Below are positions 1-8,824 of a stretch of DNA of 64,000 nt, piece by piece. Origin of the DNA: Pseudoxanthobacter soli DSM 19599. Lineage in GTDB: Bacteria; Pseudomonadota; Alphaproteobacteria; Rhizobiales; Segnochrobactraceae. The notes beneath the pieces were generated by a model. That model did no database searches. It saw only the letters and a program-made list of their open reading frames with translations, and was not told the origin of the DNA. The stretch's first letter is position 1; each line of letters begins with the position of its first letter. The stretch covers positions 81,001 through 145,000 of the forward strand of contig CAMDHY010000001.1 in the NCBI GenBank assembly GCA_945898215.1, read 5' to 3'. Both the position numbers and the translations under genes were made by a program.

Positions 1-131
1 ACGTTGTCGGTGCCAACGGTCGCCTTGTCGACGCAGAAGCGGACCTGCATGTCGTACCAGCCGTCCTCCTCCTTGAGGCCTTTGACCAGCGGCACGTCTT
101 CGATACGGGTGCGATAGGGCTTCACGGTCAC
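1..131 (-). CDS. cupin-domain protein, N-terminal part only
   Basis: This is the first 43 codons of a gene that runs off the left edge. The GTG start at 131 overlaps the stop of the upstream dehydrogenase by four bases (GTGA), so the two are translationally coupled. The visible sequence (VTVKPYRTRIEDVPLVKGLK, then EEDGWYDMQVRF) resembles the N-termini of small single-domain cupins, but the metal-binding cupin motifs lie outside the window. Coupling to a hydroxyacid dehydrogenase suggests a role in the same catabolic route. The family call is moderate and the substrate is unknown. Confidence 0.55.
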   Translation of the reverse strand, partial: MTVKPYRTRIEDVPLVKGLKEEDGWYDMQVRFCVDKATVGTDN

Positions 132-1012
132 GTGTTGTCTCCTCCCAGGCGCCGATAGACGTCGAACGCCGTGACGAAATCGCGATGGTCGATGCCGAGG
201 CCGCGGCAGGCGTTCATCATCTCGTTGGCCGCGGCGGCGAGCGGCACGACGCTGCCCTGCTTGCGGGCGAGGTCGAGCGCCAGGATCATGTCCTTCTGCT
301 GCAGCGTCACGTCGGCCAGCGGCACGTCGGGCATGTTGCCGTCGAGGATGAACGGGCCGCGGTAGCCCAGCACCGGCGAGGCGGCGACGCTCTTGAGCAT
401 CGCGTCGACGGCGACCTCGCGCTTGACGCCGCCCTTCTCGGCAAGCGCGATCGCCTCGCCGAACACGATCACCTCGACCATCAGGCAGAGGTTGATGGCG
501 ATCTTCATCTGCACGGCGAGGCCGCTGTCGCCGATGTGCGTGAGCTTCGGCCCGATCGACAGGAAGACCGGCGCCGCCTTCTCCATCGCCGCCTTGTCGC
601 CGCCGACCATGATCGAGGCGAGGCCCTGGCGCAGCGTCACCGGGCTGCCGGAGAGCGGCGCGTCGAGCATGATCCTGCCGGCGGCGCGGAAGGCGTCGCT
701 GATGCGGCGGCTCGCATCCGGCGCGATCGTGCTCATGTCGGCGTAGATCGCGTCCGGCGCCAGACCGGCCAGCACGCCATTCTCACCGAGCGCCACGGCC
801 TCGACGGCCTTCGCATCGGTGACGATCGACAGCACCACCTCGGAGGCTTCGGCAAGTGCCTTCGGGCTGTCGGCCCAGCCCATCCCCAGCGCGATCAGCG
901 GCTCCGCCTTGTCGCGCGAGCGGTTCCAGCCGACGACCTGATGGCCGCCCGCCAACAGCCTGGGGACGATCTCCTGCCCCATGGCGCCCAACCCGATGAA
1001 CCCTACGCGCAC
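128..1012 (-). CDS. NAD(P)-dependent 3-hydroxyisobutyrate dehydrogenase-family oxidoreductase
   Basis: A 294-residue beta-hydroxyacid dehydrogenase. The N-terminus is a dinucleotide-binding loop (GFIGLGAMG), followed by the substrate-loop motif SGSPVT near residue 122 and the catalytic-lysine segment (QMKIAINLC) of the 3-hydroxyisobutyrate / tartronate-semialdehyde reductase family. The reading frame extends upstream to an ATG at 1093, but the GTG at 1012 is preferred: a GGAGG sits seven bases before it and it begins right at the Rossmann fold. It is the first gene of a two-gene unit with the cupin protein and is divergent from the LacI regulator. An operator-like palindrome lies 78 bp upstream. 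The exact hydroxyacid substrate cannot be told from sequence. Confidence 0.85.
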   Translation of the reverse strand: MRVGFIGLGAMGQEIVPRLLAGGHQVVGWNRSRDKAEPLIALGMGWADSPKALAEASEVVLSIVTDAKAVEAVALGENGVLAGLAPDAIYADMSTIAPDASRRISDAFRAAGRIMLDAPLSGSPVTLRQGLASIMVGGDKAAMEKAAPVFLSIGPKLTHIGDSGLAVQMKIAINLCLMVEVIVFGEAIALAEKGGVKREVAVDAMLKSVAASPVLGYRGPFILDGNMPDVPLADVTLQQKDMILALDLARKQGSVVPLAAAANEMMNACRGLGIDHRDFVTAFDVYRRLGGDNT

Positions 1013-1089
1013 GTCGTCACCTCCGAGCCTTCTCCGCCGCACCGTTCCGTCGCCTCCATCACGAGGCGTTGCCAGGCGGCAAATTCCGT

Positions 1090-1105
1090 GCAAACGATTG
1101 CCACA
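1090..1105. promoter_or_regulatory. putative LacI-family operator, copy 1
   Basis: The word GCAAACGATTGCCACA is the exact reverse complement of the word at 2318-2333. It is a near-palindrome around a central CG (half-sites GCAA and TTGC), the usual shape of a LacI/GalR-family operator. It lies between the divergent dehydrogenase (start 1012) and LacI-type regulator (start 1230), where a repressor could control both. The sequence identity is seen; binding is inferred. Confidence 0.7.
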
Positions 1106-1229
1106 GATCTTCCGGGGTGTCTATCCCGGCTCCGCCGGTGCGCGTCGCATCGACGCAAACCACGAACTCGGATAGCGTTCCGCGACATCGCCCCCCGCCC
1201 TTGATCCTGGTCCCACTCCCGATGACGGC

Positions 1230-2258
1230 ATGAAGCGGCGCGTGACCCTGAAGGATGTGGCGGACGCCGTCGGCGTGCACCTGTCGACGGTGTCGCGTGC
1301 CCTCGATCCGTCCTCCCCGCACCGGGTCTCGAGCGAACTCGCCGAGCGCATCGAGCAGGCGAGCCGCGCCCTCGGCTACCGCAAGAGCAGCGCCGGCTAC
1401 TCGCTGAAGACCAACAGCACGCGCATGATCGGCGTGATCATTCCCGACATCACCGATCCCGCCTTCCCGCCGATCATCCGCGGCATCGAGGATGCGCTGG
1501 CCCGCCGCGGCTATGTCGCCATCGTCGCCAACACCGACGGCGACGCCCGCCGCGAGCGCGACATGGCGATGATGCTGCGCGACCGCGGCGTCGACGGACT
1601 GCTGCTCGCGAGTGTCGAGATCACCGACGATCCGTCGCGCGAGGACTGGCGGGACGCGACCCCCGTCGTCACCGTCAACCGCCAGGTCTTCGGCTCCGAC
1701 GTACCCTCGGTGATCGCCGACGAGGCCGCCGGCATGGATGCGATCGTCACCCACCTGGTCGCGCTCGGCCACCGCAACATCGCGGCGATCGCCGGCCCGC
1801 AGCATTTGTCCACCGGCGTGCTGCGCCAGCGCGGCTTCCTCGCCGCCTGCGCGGCGCTCGGCATCGGCGGCTCGCCATCGGTGGCGGTGGCGCGCGGCTA
1901 CCGCGAGGAGGAAGGCGAGCGCTGCACCGAGACGCTGCTCGCCACCGCCCCGCCGTTCACCGCCCTCGTCTGCGCCAACGACCGCCTCGCCGTCGGCGCC
2001 ATCACCGCGCTCCGCCGCCGGGGCCTCGAGTGCCCCGACGACGTCGCCGTCACCGGCTTCAACGACATGATCATGGTCGACCGGCTGACGCCGCCGCTGA
2101 CCACCGTGCGCGTGCCGAAGCACCAGATGGGCGCGCGCGCCGCCGACATGATCGTCGATCTCATCGAGGGCAAGCCCGGCCTCGAGCGCAGCGCCATGCT
2201 GCCGGTCGACCTCGTCGTCCGCGGGTCCACCGCCCGCGTCCGCAGCACCGTCGGCTGA
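1230..2258 (+). CDS. LacI family transcriptional regulator
   Basis: A 342-residue LacI/GalR-type repressor. Residues 4-25 form the helix-turn-helix (TLKDVADAVGVHLSTVSRAL), followed by a hinge (RALGYRKSSAGYSLK) and a periplasmic-binding-protein-like core beginning NSTRMIGVIIPD. Length is normal for the family. It is divergent from the dehydrogenase/cupin unit and upstream of a hydratase-family gene on the same strand. The same operator-like word occurs before it and after it, so it probably represses itself and both flanking units. The effector is likely a small sugar acid or hydroxyacid, inferred from the neighbouring enzymes. Confidence 0.92.
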   Translation: MKRRVTLKDVADAVGVHLSTVSRALDPSSPHRVSSELAERIEQASRALGYRKSSAGYSLKTNSTRMIGVIIPDITDPAFPPIIRGIEDALARRGYVAIVANTDGDARRERDMAMMLRDRGVDGLLLASVEITDDPSREDWRDATPVVTVNRQVFGSDVPSVIADEAAGMDAIVTHLVALGHRNIAAIAGPQHLSTGVLRQRGFLAACAALGIGGSPSVAVARGYREEEGERCTETLLATAPPFTALVCANDRLAVGAITALRRRGLECPDDVAVTGFNDMIMVDRLTPPLTTVRVPKHQMGARAADMIVDLIEGKPGLERSAMLPVDLVVRGSTARVRSTVG

Positions 2259-2317
2259 CCGACGCGCGCGGCGCCGGCCCGGTCGCGCACCGGGCGGGTT
2301 GCCAGAGCATGAACCGG

Positions 2318-2333
2318 TGTGGCAATCGTTTGC
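2318..2333. promoter_or_regulatory. putative LacI-family operator, copy 2
   Basis: TGTGGCAATCGTTTGC is identical over 16 bases to the reverse complement of 1090-1105. It extends to the 14-bp near-palindrome GGCAATCGTTTGCC. It lies 64 bp before the ATG of the hydratase-family gene, suggesting that this gene has its own promoter under the LacI-type regulator rather than being only read through from it. Confidence 0.7.
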
Positions 2334-2396
2334 CGCGCCGATCGACCGCCGGTCGCCGCTCCTGCCCCGAAGTCCCGAACCCCGGCGAGGCGACCG

Positions 2397-3101
2397 ATGT
2401 CCAGCTACCAGAGTGCCCCCGTCGCCGCCGGCATGGCGGTCCAGGCCGCCGAGCGCCGTGCGCGCATCACCGCCGGCGAGCGCCCGATCGGCTGGAAGCT
2501 CGGCTTCGGCACACCGGCGGCGCTCGCCAAGTTCTCCCTGTCGGCCCCGCTCGTCGGCTACATGATGGAGAAGAGCATCATCGCCTCCGGCGCCGAGGCG
2601 GATCTGTCGGGCTGGGTGAAGCCGGTGGCGGAACCGGAGATCGCGGTGCGCATCGGTGCCGACGTCGCCGATGGCGCCGCGTTCACCCCCGCCGCCATCG
2701 AGGCGTTCGCGCCGGCGATCGAGCTCGCCGACCTCTTCTTCCCGCCGGAAGACGCCGAGAAGATCCTCGCCCACAACATCTACCACCGCTTCGTGCTGCA
2801 CGCGCCGTTCCAGCCCGCCGGGGCGGATTTCGACTGGTCGCGCCTGCGCGGGACGGTGCTGCGCAACGGCGAGGCGCACGCCAGCGTCGACGACGTCGAG
2901 GCCAACACCGGTCGGTTCGCCGAAATCCTGCGCACCTGTGCCGACACGCTCGCCGCCGGCGGCGAGCGCCTGCGCAAGGGCGACATCGTCATCCTCGGCT
3001 CGGTGGTGCCGCCGATCTTCCTCGCCCCGGACGACACCGAAGTCGCCTTCGAGATCGCCGGCGCGGGCCGCGTCAGCGCCCGCCTGCGCGGCGGCGCCTG
3101 A
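2397..3101 (+). CDS. 2-keto-4-pentenoate hydratase / FAH-family protein
   Basis: A 234-residue protein of the fumarylacetoacetate hydrolase-like fold in the short hydratase form. Supporting stretches are IGWKLGFGTPAAL, a PEIAVRIG segment and an acidic segment AIELADLFFPPED, at the places where this fold holds its divalent metal. The frame opens upstream at 2319, but the ATG at 2397 is preferred because a purine-rich site (GGCGAGG) precedes it and the homologous part starts there. It probably works with the dehydrogenase and cupin protein in degradation of a keto or hydroxy acid, since all three share the operator-like word. The precise reaction is unknown. Confidence 0.75.
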   Translation: MSSYQSAPVAAGMAVQAAERRARITAGERPIGWKLGFGTPAALAKFSLSAPLVGYMMEKSIIASGAEADLSGWVKPVAEPEIAVRIGADVADGAAFTPAAIEAFAPAIELADLFFPPEDAEKILAHNIYHRFVLHAPFQPAGADFDWSRLRGTVLRNGEAHASVDDVEANTGRFAEILRTCADTLAAGGERLRKGDIVILGSVVPPIFLAPDDTEVAFEIAGAGRVSARLRGGA

Positions 3102-3190
3102 GCCGCTGCCGGATACGGAGGCTGGCGTCCGCGCGCGCAAGCCGCAGGCCATGGGTCGGCGACCGAGGCGCCACCGCCCGGATGTCGCCG

Positions 3191-3637
3191 TCAGGCGGCC
3201 GTCAGCAGCCGCTCTATCTCGCGGACGGGATGGTGGGTGAGGTCCTTGTCGACCTCGGCCAGGACGTTCGTCCCCAGCGTCCCGCCGAGCGTCTCGCGCA
3301 GCGCCGCCAGCGTCTTCGGCGGCGCGACCAGCACGATCTTGCGCTTGTGGTCCTTGTCGTGGATCGCTGCGACGGCGCGCGCCGTCTCCTCGGCGAAGTG
3401 GCGCTCGGCGCGGGCGTGCCAGTCGGTCGGCTCCATCGCGCTCGTCGGCCCGGCGGCATTCTGGGTCCGGCCGGGACGGTCGGTGCCGAGCTCGCTGGTG
3501 CGGCCCTTTTCTTCGGCCTCGGCGACACGATCGACCTTCAGGTTCGGAAATTCCTCGTCGCCCTCGTTGCGCAGGAACAGCGCCTTCTGGCCGTCGCAGA
3601 CGATGACGGCGGCGTCGTGGGGGATCCGAAGCTTCAT
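3191..3637 (-). CDS. host attachment family protein
   Basis: A 148-residue protein of the bacterial family named host attachment (baeRF-like fold, related to archaeal release factor 1 domains). It opens KLRIPHDAAVIVCDGQKALF, has a basic-acidic linker, and ends with the family-type stretch VLVAPPKTLAALRETLG followed by THHPVREIERLL. Family members are often induced or found near stress genes; their biochemical role is not settled. It is a stand-alone gene with a 38-bp gap to the alcohol dehydrogenase downstream on the same strand, so the two could be co-transcribed. Confidence 0.8.
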   Translation of the reverse strand: MKLRIPHDAAVIVCDGQKALFLRNEGDEEFPNLKVDRVAEAEEKGRTSELGTDRPGRTQNAAGPTSAMEPTDWHARAERHFAEETARAVAAIHDKDHKRKIVLVAPPKTLAALRETLGGTLGTNVLAEVDKDLTHHPVREIERLLTAA

Positions 3638-3675
3638 GGTGGTCTCCTACTCTCTGGGCCGCGGGGCGGCCCGTC

Positions 3676-4662
3676 TCAATTCGGCACCAGCACCGCGGCG
3701 CCGGTGAGGCGGCCTGAGCGCAGGTCGTCGAGGGCCGTGTTCGCATCGGTGAGGGGGTAACGCGTGACGTGCGTCCGGATGCCGGCCTGCGGCGCGATCC
3801 GCAGGAAGGTGTCGGCGTCGGCGCGGGTGAGGTTCGCAACCGACAGAACCTGCCGCTCGCCCCACAGCCAGCGATAGGGAAAGCTCGGGATGTCGCTCAT
3901 GTGGATGCCGGCGCAGACCACCCGGCCGCCCTTGCGGACCGCCTGCAAGGCGGCCGGCACCAGCGGACCCACCGGCGCGAACAGGATCGCCGCATGCAGC
4001 GGCTCGGGCGGAGGCTCGTCGGAGCCGCCGACCCACTCCGCCCCGAGACTGCGCGCGAGATCCTGGGCGGCCGCGTCGCCCGGCTTGGTGAAGACGAAGA
4101 CGCGCCGCCCCTGCCAGCGCGCGACCTGCAGGATGATGTGGCCGGCGGCCCCGAAGCCGTAGAGCCCGAGCCGCTCGCCCTCCCCCGCCATCACCAGCGA
4201 GCGCCAGCCGATCAGACCGGCACAGAGGAGCGGCGCCACCGCCGTATCCTCGCCTTCCTCGCCGAGCGGATAGACGTAGCGCGCATCGGCGACCGTCTGG
4301 GTGGCGAAGCCGCCGTCGCGCGTGAAGCCGGTGAAGGCCGGCGCATCGCAGAGGTTCTCGCGCCACTCGCGGCAGAATTCGCAATGGCTGCAGGTGGCGC
4401 CGAGCCAGCCGACGCCGACGCGCTCACCAATCTGGAAGCCCTCGACGCCCGCGCCGAACGCCGAGACCCGGCCGACGATCTCGTGGCCCGGCACGATCGG
4501 CAGCACCGGGTCGGGAAGGTCGCCGTCGACGACGTGCAGGTCCGTCCGGCAGACGCCGCAAGCGGTGACATGGATCGCCACCTCCCCCGGCCCCGCCACC
4601 GGATCGGGGCGCTCGACGCCGATGAGGGGCCCGCCGATCCGCTCGAGTTGCATCGCCCGCAT
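3676..4662 (-). CDS. zinc-dependent alcohol dehydrogenase
   Basis: A 328-residue medium-chain dehydrogenase. Catalytic-zinc residues are visible as Cys38 in CGVCRTD and His60-Glu61 in GHE. The structural-zinc cysteines are at about 91, 94, 97 and 105 (CSHCEFC then C). The NAD-binding part contains YGFGAAGHIILQVARW. The start is the ATG at 4662 (MRAMQLERIG); an in-frame ATG at 4695 would add an arginine-rich stretch unlike the family. It oxidises alcohols or reduces aldehydes in the cytoplasm. It resembles the AdhA-like subgroup of single zinc alcohol dehydrogenases. Substrate unknown. Confidence 0.88.
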   Translation of the reverse strand: MRAMQLERIGGPLIGVERPDPVAGPGEVAIHVTACGVCRTDLHVVDGDLPDPVLPIVPGHEIVGRVSAFGAGVEGFQIGERVGVGWLGATCSHCEFCREWRENLCDAPAFTGFTRDGGFATQTVADARYVYPLGEEGEDTAVAPLLCAGLIGWRSLVMAGEGERLGLYGFGAAGHIILQVARWQGRRVFVFTKPGDAAAQDLARSLGAEWVGGSDEPPPEPLHAAILFAPVGPLVPAALQAVRKGGRVVCAGIHMSDIPSFPYRWLWGERQVLSVANLTRADADTFLRIAPQAGIRTHVTRYPLTDANTALDDLRSGRLTGAAVLVPN

Positions 4663-4830
4663 CGTCGCCGACTTCGCCCGCCGCCGGTGGCGCACCCCGC
4701 GGGTGCGCGGCGTCCGGTCACGACGACGTTAGACGGTCGATGGGCTGCGGCCCTTGATCCACCGCAAGCGCGCGGCGGCGACGCAGCCGGGGCAGCAGTC
4801 GCCGTCTGCCCCGGCCGGACGGGGGATGGT

Positions 4831-5934
4831 CTACTTTGCTTCCGCGGGCAGGAAGGCGAACGGCGTCGCCGCCTCGAAATCGGCCGCGGCATTGCCCGCA
4901 TAGACGCGGCCGCCGGCGACGGTGAGCTTCTTCACCGGCGCGCCCTCGGCGAAGTCGAGATCGGCGAGCGGCACCCAGAAGGCGTTCGGGCTGGTCGCCG
5001 AGTCGAAGAAATAGACGCGGTTCTTCTGGTCGGAAACGGTCCGCCACAACGTCGAGGAGATGTTCGGCTGCCCGGGCGTGGTGATGCCGAGCGGCACGCT
5101 GACGCTGCGCATGACGCTAAGGGTGCTGGCGACCGCCTGGTTGACGTAGCTCTGCCCCGGCACCGCCTTGATGTAGTTCGGGTCGGTGGCGGTCGGGATC
5201 GCCCCGATCAGGAAGGAGGCGCGCGCGAAACGGTCGGCGGCCCGGTTGGTGCCGGGCAGGAACGTCAGTCCACCGATGGTCTTCCAGTACTCATTGAGGG
5301 CGAGCTGCTGGTCGAAGCTCGGCGAGTTCGTCATCACCTGGTACTGGCGCCCGTGGTGAATGACGAGCTTGCCGCCGATGTACTCGAAGATGGCGGAATC
5401 GCCGCTCGGGTCCGAAAGCGCGAGGTGCAGTTGCGCCGGCTTCCCGTTCGGCAGCACCGGGGCGATGATGCGGAACGGCTCCGCCTTGAGCGCCGTCACC
5501 GCCTCGGCCACCGTGGCGAAGTTGTCGAGGGCATACTGCGCCCACAGACTGATCGACATCGGCGGCTTGCTGCTGTCGCCGGTCTCGTAGTCCGATTCCG
5601 CGAGATAGAGCAGGTTCGCCACCAGCCCGGCCTCGTTCATGCCGTCGGCGGTGCCGACATCGTAGCCGGAAACCGTGAGGCTGCCGTATTTCGAAACCCA
5701 CGTCGGGGAATTCGGGCCGGCCGCGCCGTCGCGCTTGATGCCGCGTGGGTAGACCCACAGGTTGGAGCTCATGTCCTCGGCCCAGTCCATCGAGCGGCCG
5801 GTGACGACGATGTCGTCCGTGCCGAGATAGACGGCCCGGGTGCAGGCCTCGGCGGCCGGCGCCGCGGCGAGCGCCACGCAGAGGGCAAGGAGCGGTCCGC
5901 GCATCGCGCCGCCGGCGATCTTGGTGGTCGTCAT
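4831..5934 (-). CDS. secreted linear-amide C-N hydrolase (choloylglycine hydrolase / penicillin V acylase family)
   Basis: A 367-residue N-terminal-nucleophile hydrolase. A signal peptide (hydrophobic run about 11-25) ends AEA just before Cys31, which would become the N-terminal nucleophile after cleavage (CTRAVYLG). The family motif GRSMDW follows, matching the Arg-Asp pair of the active site. It is predicted to work in the periplasm on amide bonds such as N-acyl amino acids, acyl-homoserine lactones or penicillin V. Other families (bile-salt hydrolases) share the fold, but a signal peptide in a Gram-negative fits the penicillin-V-acylase-like cluster better. No obvious partner gene nearby. 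Confidence 0.85.
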   Translation of the reverse strand: MTTTKIAGGAMRGPLLALCVALAAAPAAEACTRAVYLGTDDIVVTGRSMDWAEDMSSNLWVYPRGIKRDGAAGPNSPTWVSKYGSLTVSGYDVGTADGMNEAGLVANLLYLAESDYETGDSSKPPMSISLWAQYALDNFATVAEAVTALKAEPFRIIAPVLPNGKPAQLHLALSDPSGDSAIFEYIGGKLVIHHGRQYQVMTNSPSFDQQLALNEYWKTIGGLTFLPGTNRAADRFARASFLIGAIPTATDPNYIKAVPGQSYVNQAVASTLSVMRSVSVPLGITTPGQPNISSTLWRTVSDQKNRVYFFDSATSPNAFWVPLADLDFAEGAPVKKLTVAGGRVYAGNAAADFEAATPFAFLPAEAK

Positions 5935-6047
5935 GGCTGTGATCTCCCCGTCGTCTCTTCCGGCATCGGGGCCTGTCCCGGACGCCGCCGGTAAAGGCGG
6001 GCGACCGGCTTGCGCCGGCCGTCCGCTCCCGTTGGCGCCAAAGGCGC

Positions 6048-8177
6048 CTAGAGCGCCTGCGCCGCGGCCGCAGCGGCCGCTCGCTTCTGGTCCTCCGTCG
6101 GCGTCGCGTCGCCGTCGCTGGCGATGCGGACGGTCACCGATGAACTGGCAAACGACAGTCCGGCGTCGATGAAGGCCTGCGACAGCCGCGCATAGACGGC
6201 CCGCTTCACCAGCGACGCGTCGGCCGGCGGCGTCATGAACTTCACCGCGAAGGTCATCGCATTCGAGTTCATCTCGACAACGCCCTGCGACTTCAGCGGC
6301 TGCAGGAAGTGCGGGCCGAGCACCGGATCGGCGGCCAGCGCCTCGCCGGCCTTCTTGATCACCTTGCGGACCTTCTCGACGTCCGTCCCGTGCGGGAAGG
6401 TGAAGGGCAGCTTGGTGATCGCCCAGTCGCGCGACAGGTTGGTGATCTGCTTGATGTCGCCGAACGGAATGGTGTGCAGCGGGCCGTTCTGGTGCCGCAG
6501 CTGGAACGAGCGGATGGATATCTTCTCCACCGTGCCCTTCGAGCCGCCGCCGAGATCGACGTACTCGCCGACGCGGAAGGCGTCGTCGACCAGGAAGAAC
6601 GCCCCCGACATGACGTCCCGCACCAGCGTCTGCGAGCCGAAGCCGATGGCGAGGCCGAAGATGCTCGCGCCGGCGAACAGCGGCACGACGTTCACGCCGA
6701 GTTCGGACAGCACCATCATCACGATGATGACGACGATGGCGCTCAGCACGAAGATGCGCGCCAGCGGCAGCAGCGTCGCGAGCCGCGACTTGCCGAGGGG
6801 CAGCGGGGCGAACTCCTCGTCCTCGGCGACGATGTTCGGAATGCCGCCCTCGCGGGCGTGCTTCCGGTCGATGGCGATCCGCACCATGTCGTAGACGATC
6901 CAGCCGACGACGCAGATCGCGGCCACCTTGACGAGGGTCGCCCCGGCGCTCGATCCGACCAGTGCCGCACCCCAGACGTGGGCGAGCGCGGCGAAGCCGA
7001 GCAGCAGCACGATCAGCGCGGCGCTGTCATGGGCGAGGTCGCGATAGTCGCGCAGCCTGACGCCGCCCGGCCCGCCGACCCACAGCACCGGCCCGCGCGC
7101 AACGACGCGCTCCACCAGCAGCGACAGCACCCCGTAGAGGATCAGGCCGACGAACAGCAGCACCACGGGCGCCGTCACCAGGCCGTCGGAACCCGGCTGG
7201 TCCAGCAGCACGTGGATGCCGCGCGCGAACCACGCGATGACGAAATAGGCAATCGCAATCACCCACCAGAAGCGGCCGACGAGGCTCCCGAGCGACCAAT
7301 CGAGGTGCACCGGGTGGCCGAAGGCGGCCGGCACCGACCGCCGGTTCGCCACGCACAGCGCCGACAGCAGCACCACGAGGATCAGGCTGAGGGCGATCGC
7401 CGAAAGATTGCGGGCCTCGTCGCTGAGCCCGACGGCGAGTAACCACCAGTCGAGGGCGGCCAGGACAGCGTAGACGACGATGAACGTCGTCACCCAGCCG
7501 CGCAGGCGCGCCGTCTCGTCCGCCGTCGCCACGCCCGGCGGCGTCTCCGGCGACAGGGCCGCACGCGTGATCAGCAGCGCGCCGCGGGCGCAGGCGAAGA
7601 CGACGAGCAGAATGAGCGCCGTCCGGTGCCGCACGTCGACGCCGGTGTCGACCAGCTCGATGACGACGAAGCCGACGATGATGAGGATCGCGGTCCCGAC
7701 GAGGCGCAGCAGGGTGCGCACCAGGAGGTCGGCCGTCCGGGCCTCGGGGTCCGCATCGGGCGACGGCCTCGGCAGCCGGGCCATCGTGAAGCGCTCGAAG
7801 GCGATGGCGACGACGAGGCCGACGACGATCGCCGCGATCCCAGACAAGATCGCCTCGATGAGCCAGCCGCGCCCCTCCTCCGCAGTGTCGCGGGCGAGCG
7901 CCGCACCGATCTCGTCGGGGATCTGGGACGCGCTCGCCACCGCCGCCCGCAGGCTCTGGCGGAGCTCGACCAGCGTCTGGACGATACCGGCCTCGATGAC
8001 CCGCGCCTCCTCCTCGATCCGCTGATCGAGGGCTTCCGTGGGAGCCGCCGCAGGCGCGGCGGCCGCAGGGGTGTGCTTGGTCTCGGCGGACGCGGTGTAG
8101 AGGCCCGTGGCACCGAGGAGCAGGCAGGCCAGGACGGCCAGCGCCGATATCCACCCAAACAGAACTCTACCGACCAT
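6048..8177 (-). CDS. mechanosensitive ion channel (MscS family), large form
   Basis: A 709-residue inner-membrane channel. An N-terminal hydrophobic segment (about 5-27, possibly a signal) is followed by a periplasmic domain, then many membrane helices between about 115 and 480. The pore helix plus MscS beta domain is GLAIGFGSQTLVRDVMSGAF, then FFLVDDAFRVGEYVDLGG, ending with the alpha/beta vestibule. The C-terminus is a low-complexity Ala-rich tail (DQKRAAAAAAAQAL). The ATG at 8177 is chosen because it starts the hydrophobic leader; the frame stays open to 8873 only as a GC-driven overlap of the opposite-strand region and of cbpM. It releases solutes on hypo-osmotic shock. Confidence 0.9.
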   Translation of the reverse strand: MVGRVLFGWISALAVLACLLLGATGLYTASAETKHTPAAAAPAAAPTEALDQRIEEEARVIEAGIVQTLVELRQSLRAAVASASQIPDEIGAALARDTAEEGRGWLIEAILSGIAAIVVGLVVAIAFERFTMARLPRPSPDADPEARTADLLVRTLLRLVGTAILIIVGFVVIELVDTGVDVRHRTALILLVVFACARGALLITRAALSPETPPGVATADETARLRGWVTTFIVVYAVLAALDWWLLAVGLSDEARNLSAIALSLILVVLLSALCVANRRSVPAAFGHPVHLDWSLGSLVGRFWWVIAIAYFVIAWFARGIHVLLDQPGSDGLVTAPVVLLFVGLILYGVLSLLVERVVARGPVLWVGGPGGVRLRDYRDLAHDSAALIVLLLGFAALAHVWGAALVGSSAGATLVKVAAICVVGWIVYDMVRIAIDRKHAREGGIPNIVAEDEEFAPLPLGKSRLATLLPLARIFVLSAIVVIIVMMVLSELGVNVVPLFAGASIFGLAIGFGSQTLVRDVMSGAFFLVDDAFRVGEYVDLGGGSKGTVEKISIRSFQLRHQNGPLHTIPFGDIKQITNLSRDWAITKLPFTFPHGTDVEKVRKVIKKAGEALAADPVLGPHFLQPLKSQGVVEMNSNAMTFAVKFMTPPADASLVKRAVYARLSQAFIDAGLSFASSSVTVRIASDGDATPTEDQKRAAAAAAAQAL

Positions 8178-8482
8178 CACCCCACGCCCCCACAACGATC
8201 GCCCTGCGTTCGCCAGGCGCTGCACCGACACCGACCCGTTCCGCCCCGATCGACGTCGCACGAGAGCGCATGCCCACCCCACCGGCGAAGCGGAGCCTGC
8301 GCTCGTGTCCCGTGGACGCTGTACGCCCGCTTCGGCGCGAACGCATGATCGATTTCGGAGCAACGGACGGCCGACAGCCAAACAGCGTCGCGGGCCGACT
8401 GTCAATGAGCGCCCGGCCGTCCGCGACGGCAATGACGGCGGTGCAGGAGGCGACGCGGTCCGGCGCGCGACCCTGCCGCCGA
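8178..8482. other. non-coding stretch between cbpM and the MscS gene
   Basis: About 305 bp with no convincing gene. The open frames across it have no start site or homology-like sequence and are GC shadows. No clear hairpin terminator or repeat was seen. Confidence 0.5.
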
Positions 8483-8824
8483 TCAGCGACGCATCGACCG
8501 GACCGGCGGCAGCCGGCGCGCATCGACGACGAGGCGCATTCGCACCGTCTCGGACTGCATCGACACCGTCGACCGGACGTCGTGCAGCGCCGCCCTGAGG
8601 CCGTGCATCTGGTCGATGAGGTCGAGGATGACGTCGACACCGGCGTCGTTGACGCCGATATGGCGTCTGAGGTCGTGGACGAGCAGCGCACGGGCGACGT
8701 CGGCCTCCGTGAACGTCGTGCCCTCCTCGCCGGTGGAGGGCCGCAGCCATCCGGCCGCGACCCAGTCCTCGAGTTCGCCGAGATCGAGACCGGCGTGAGC
8801 GCAGAAGCTTGGCGCGTCGTGCAT
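8483..8824 (-). CDS. cbpM: chaperone modulator CbpM-like (MerR-type helix-turn-helix)
   Basis: A 113-residue small protein with a MerR-like N-terminus (LDLGELEDWVAAGWLRPSTG, then FTEADVARALLVHDLRRHIG) and a C-terminal helix that ends in a basic tail. Its ATG directly abuts the TGA of the preceding DnaJ-type gene, so the pair is coupled. CbpM proteins bind the J domain of CbpA and inhibit it. The gene order cbpA-cbpM supports the call more than the sequence alone does. Confidence 0.8.
   Translation of the reverse strand: MHDAPSFCAHAGLDLGELEDWVAAGWLRPSTGEEGTTFTEADVARALLVHDLRRHIGVNDAGVDVILDLIDQMHGLRAALHDVRSTVSMQSETVRMRLVVDARRLPPVRSMRR

Noticed and set aside
1059..5994. Long open frames on the strand opposite to real genes (for example 1059-3839 minus and 3769-5994 plus)
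   Set aside because: They are Arg/Ala/Gly-rich, have no domain-like sequence and overlap well-supported genes; typical GC-driven shadows.
6034..6048. GGCGCC-AAA-GGCGCC hairpin at the end of the MscS gene as a terminator
   Set aside because: The stem is only six pairs and no T-run follows on the minus strand.
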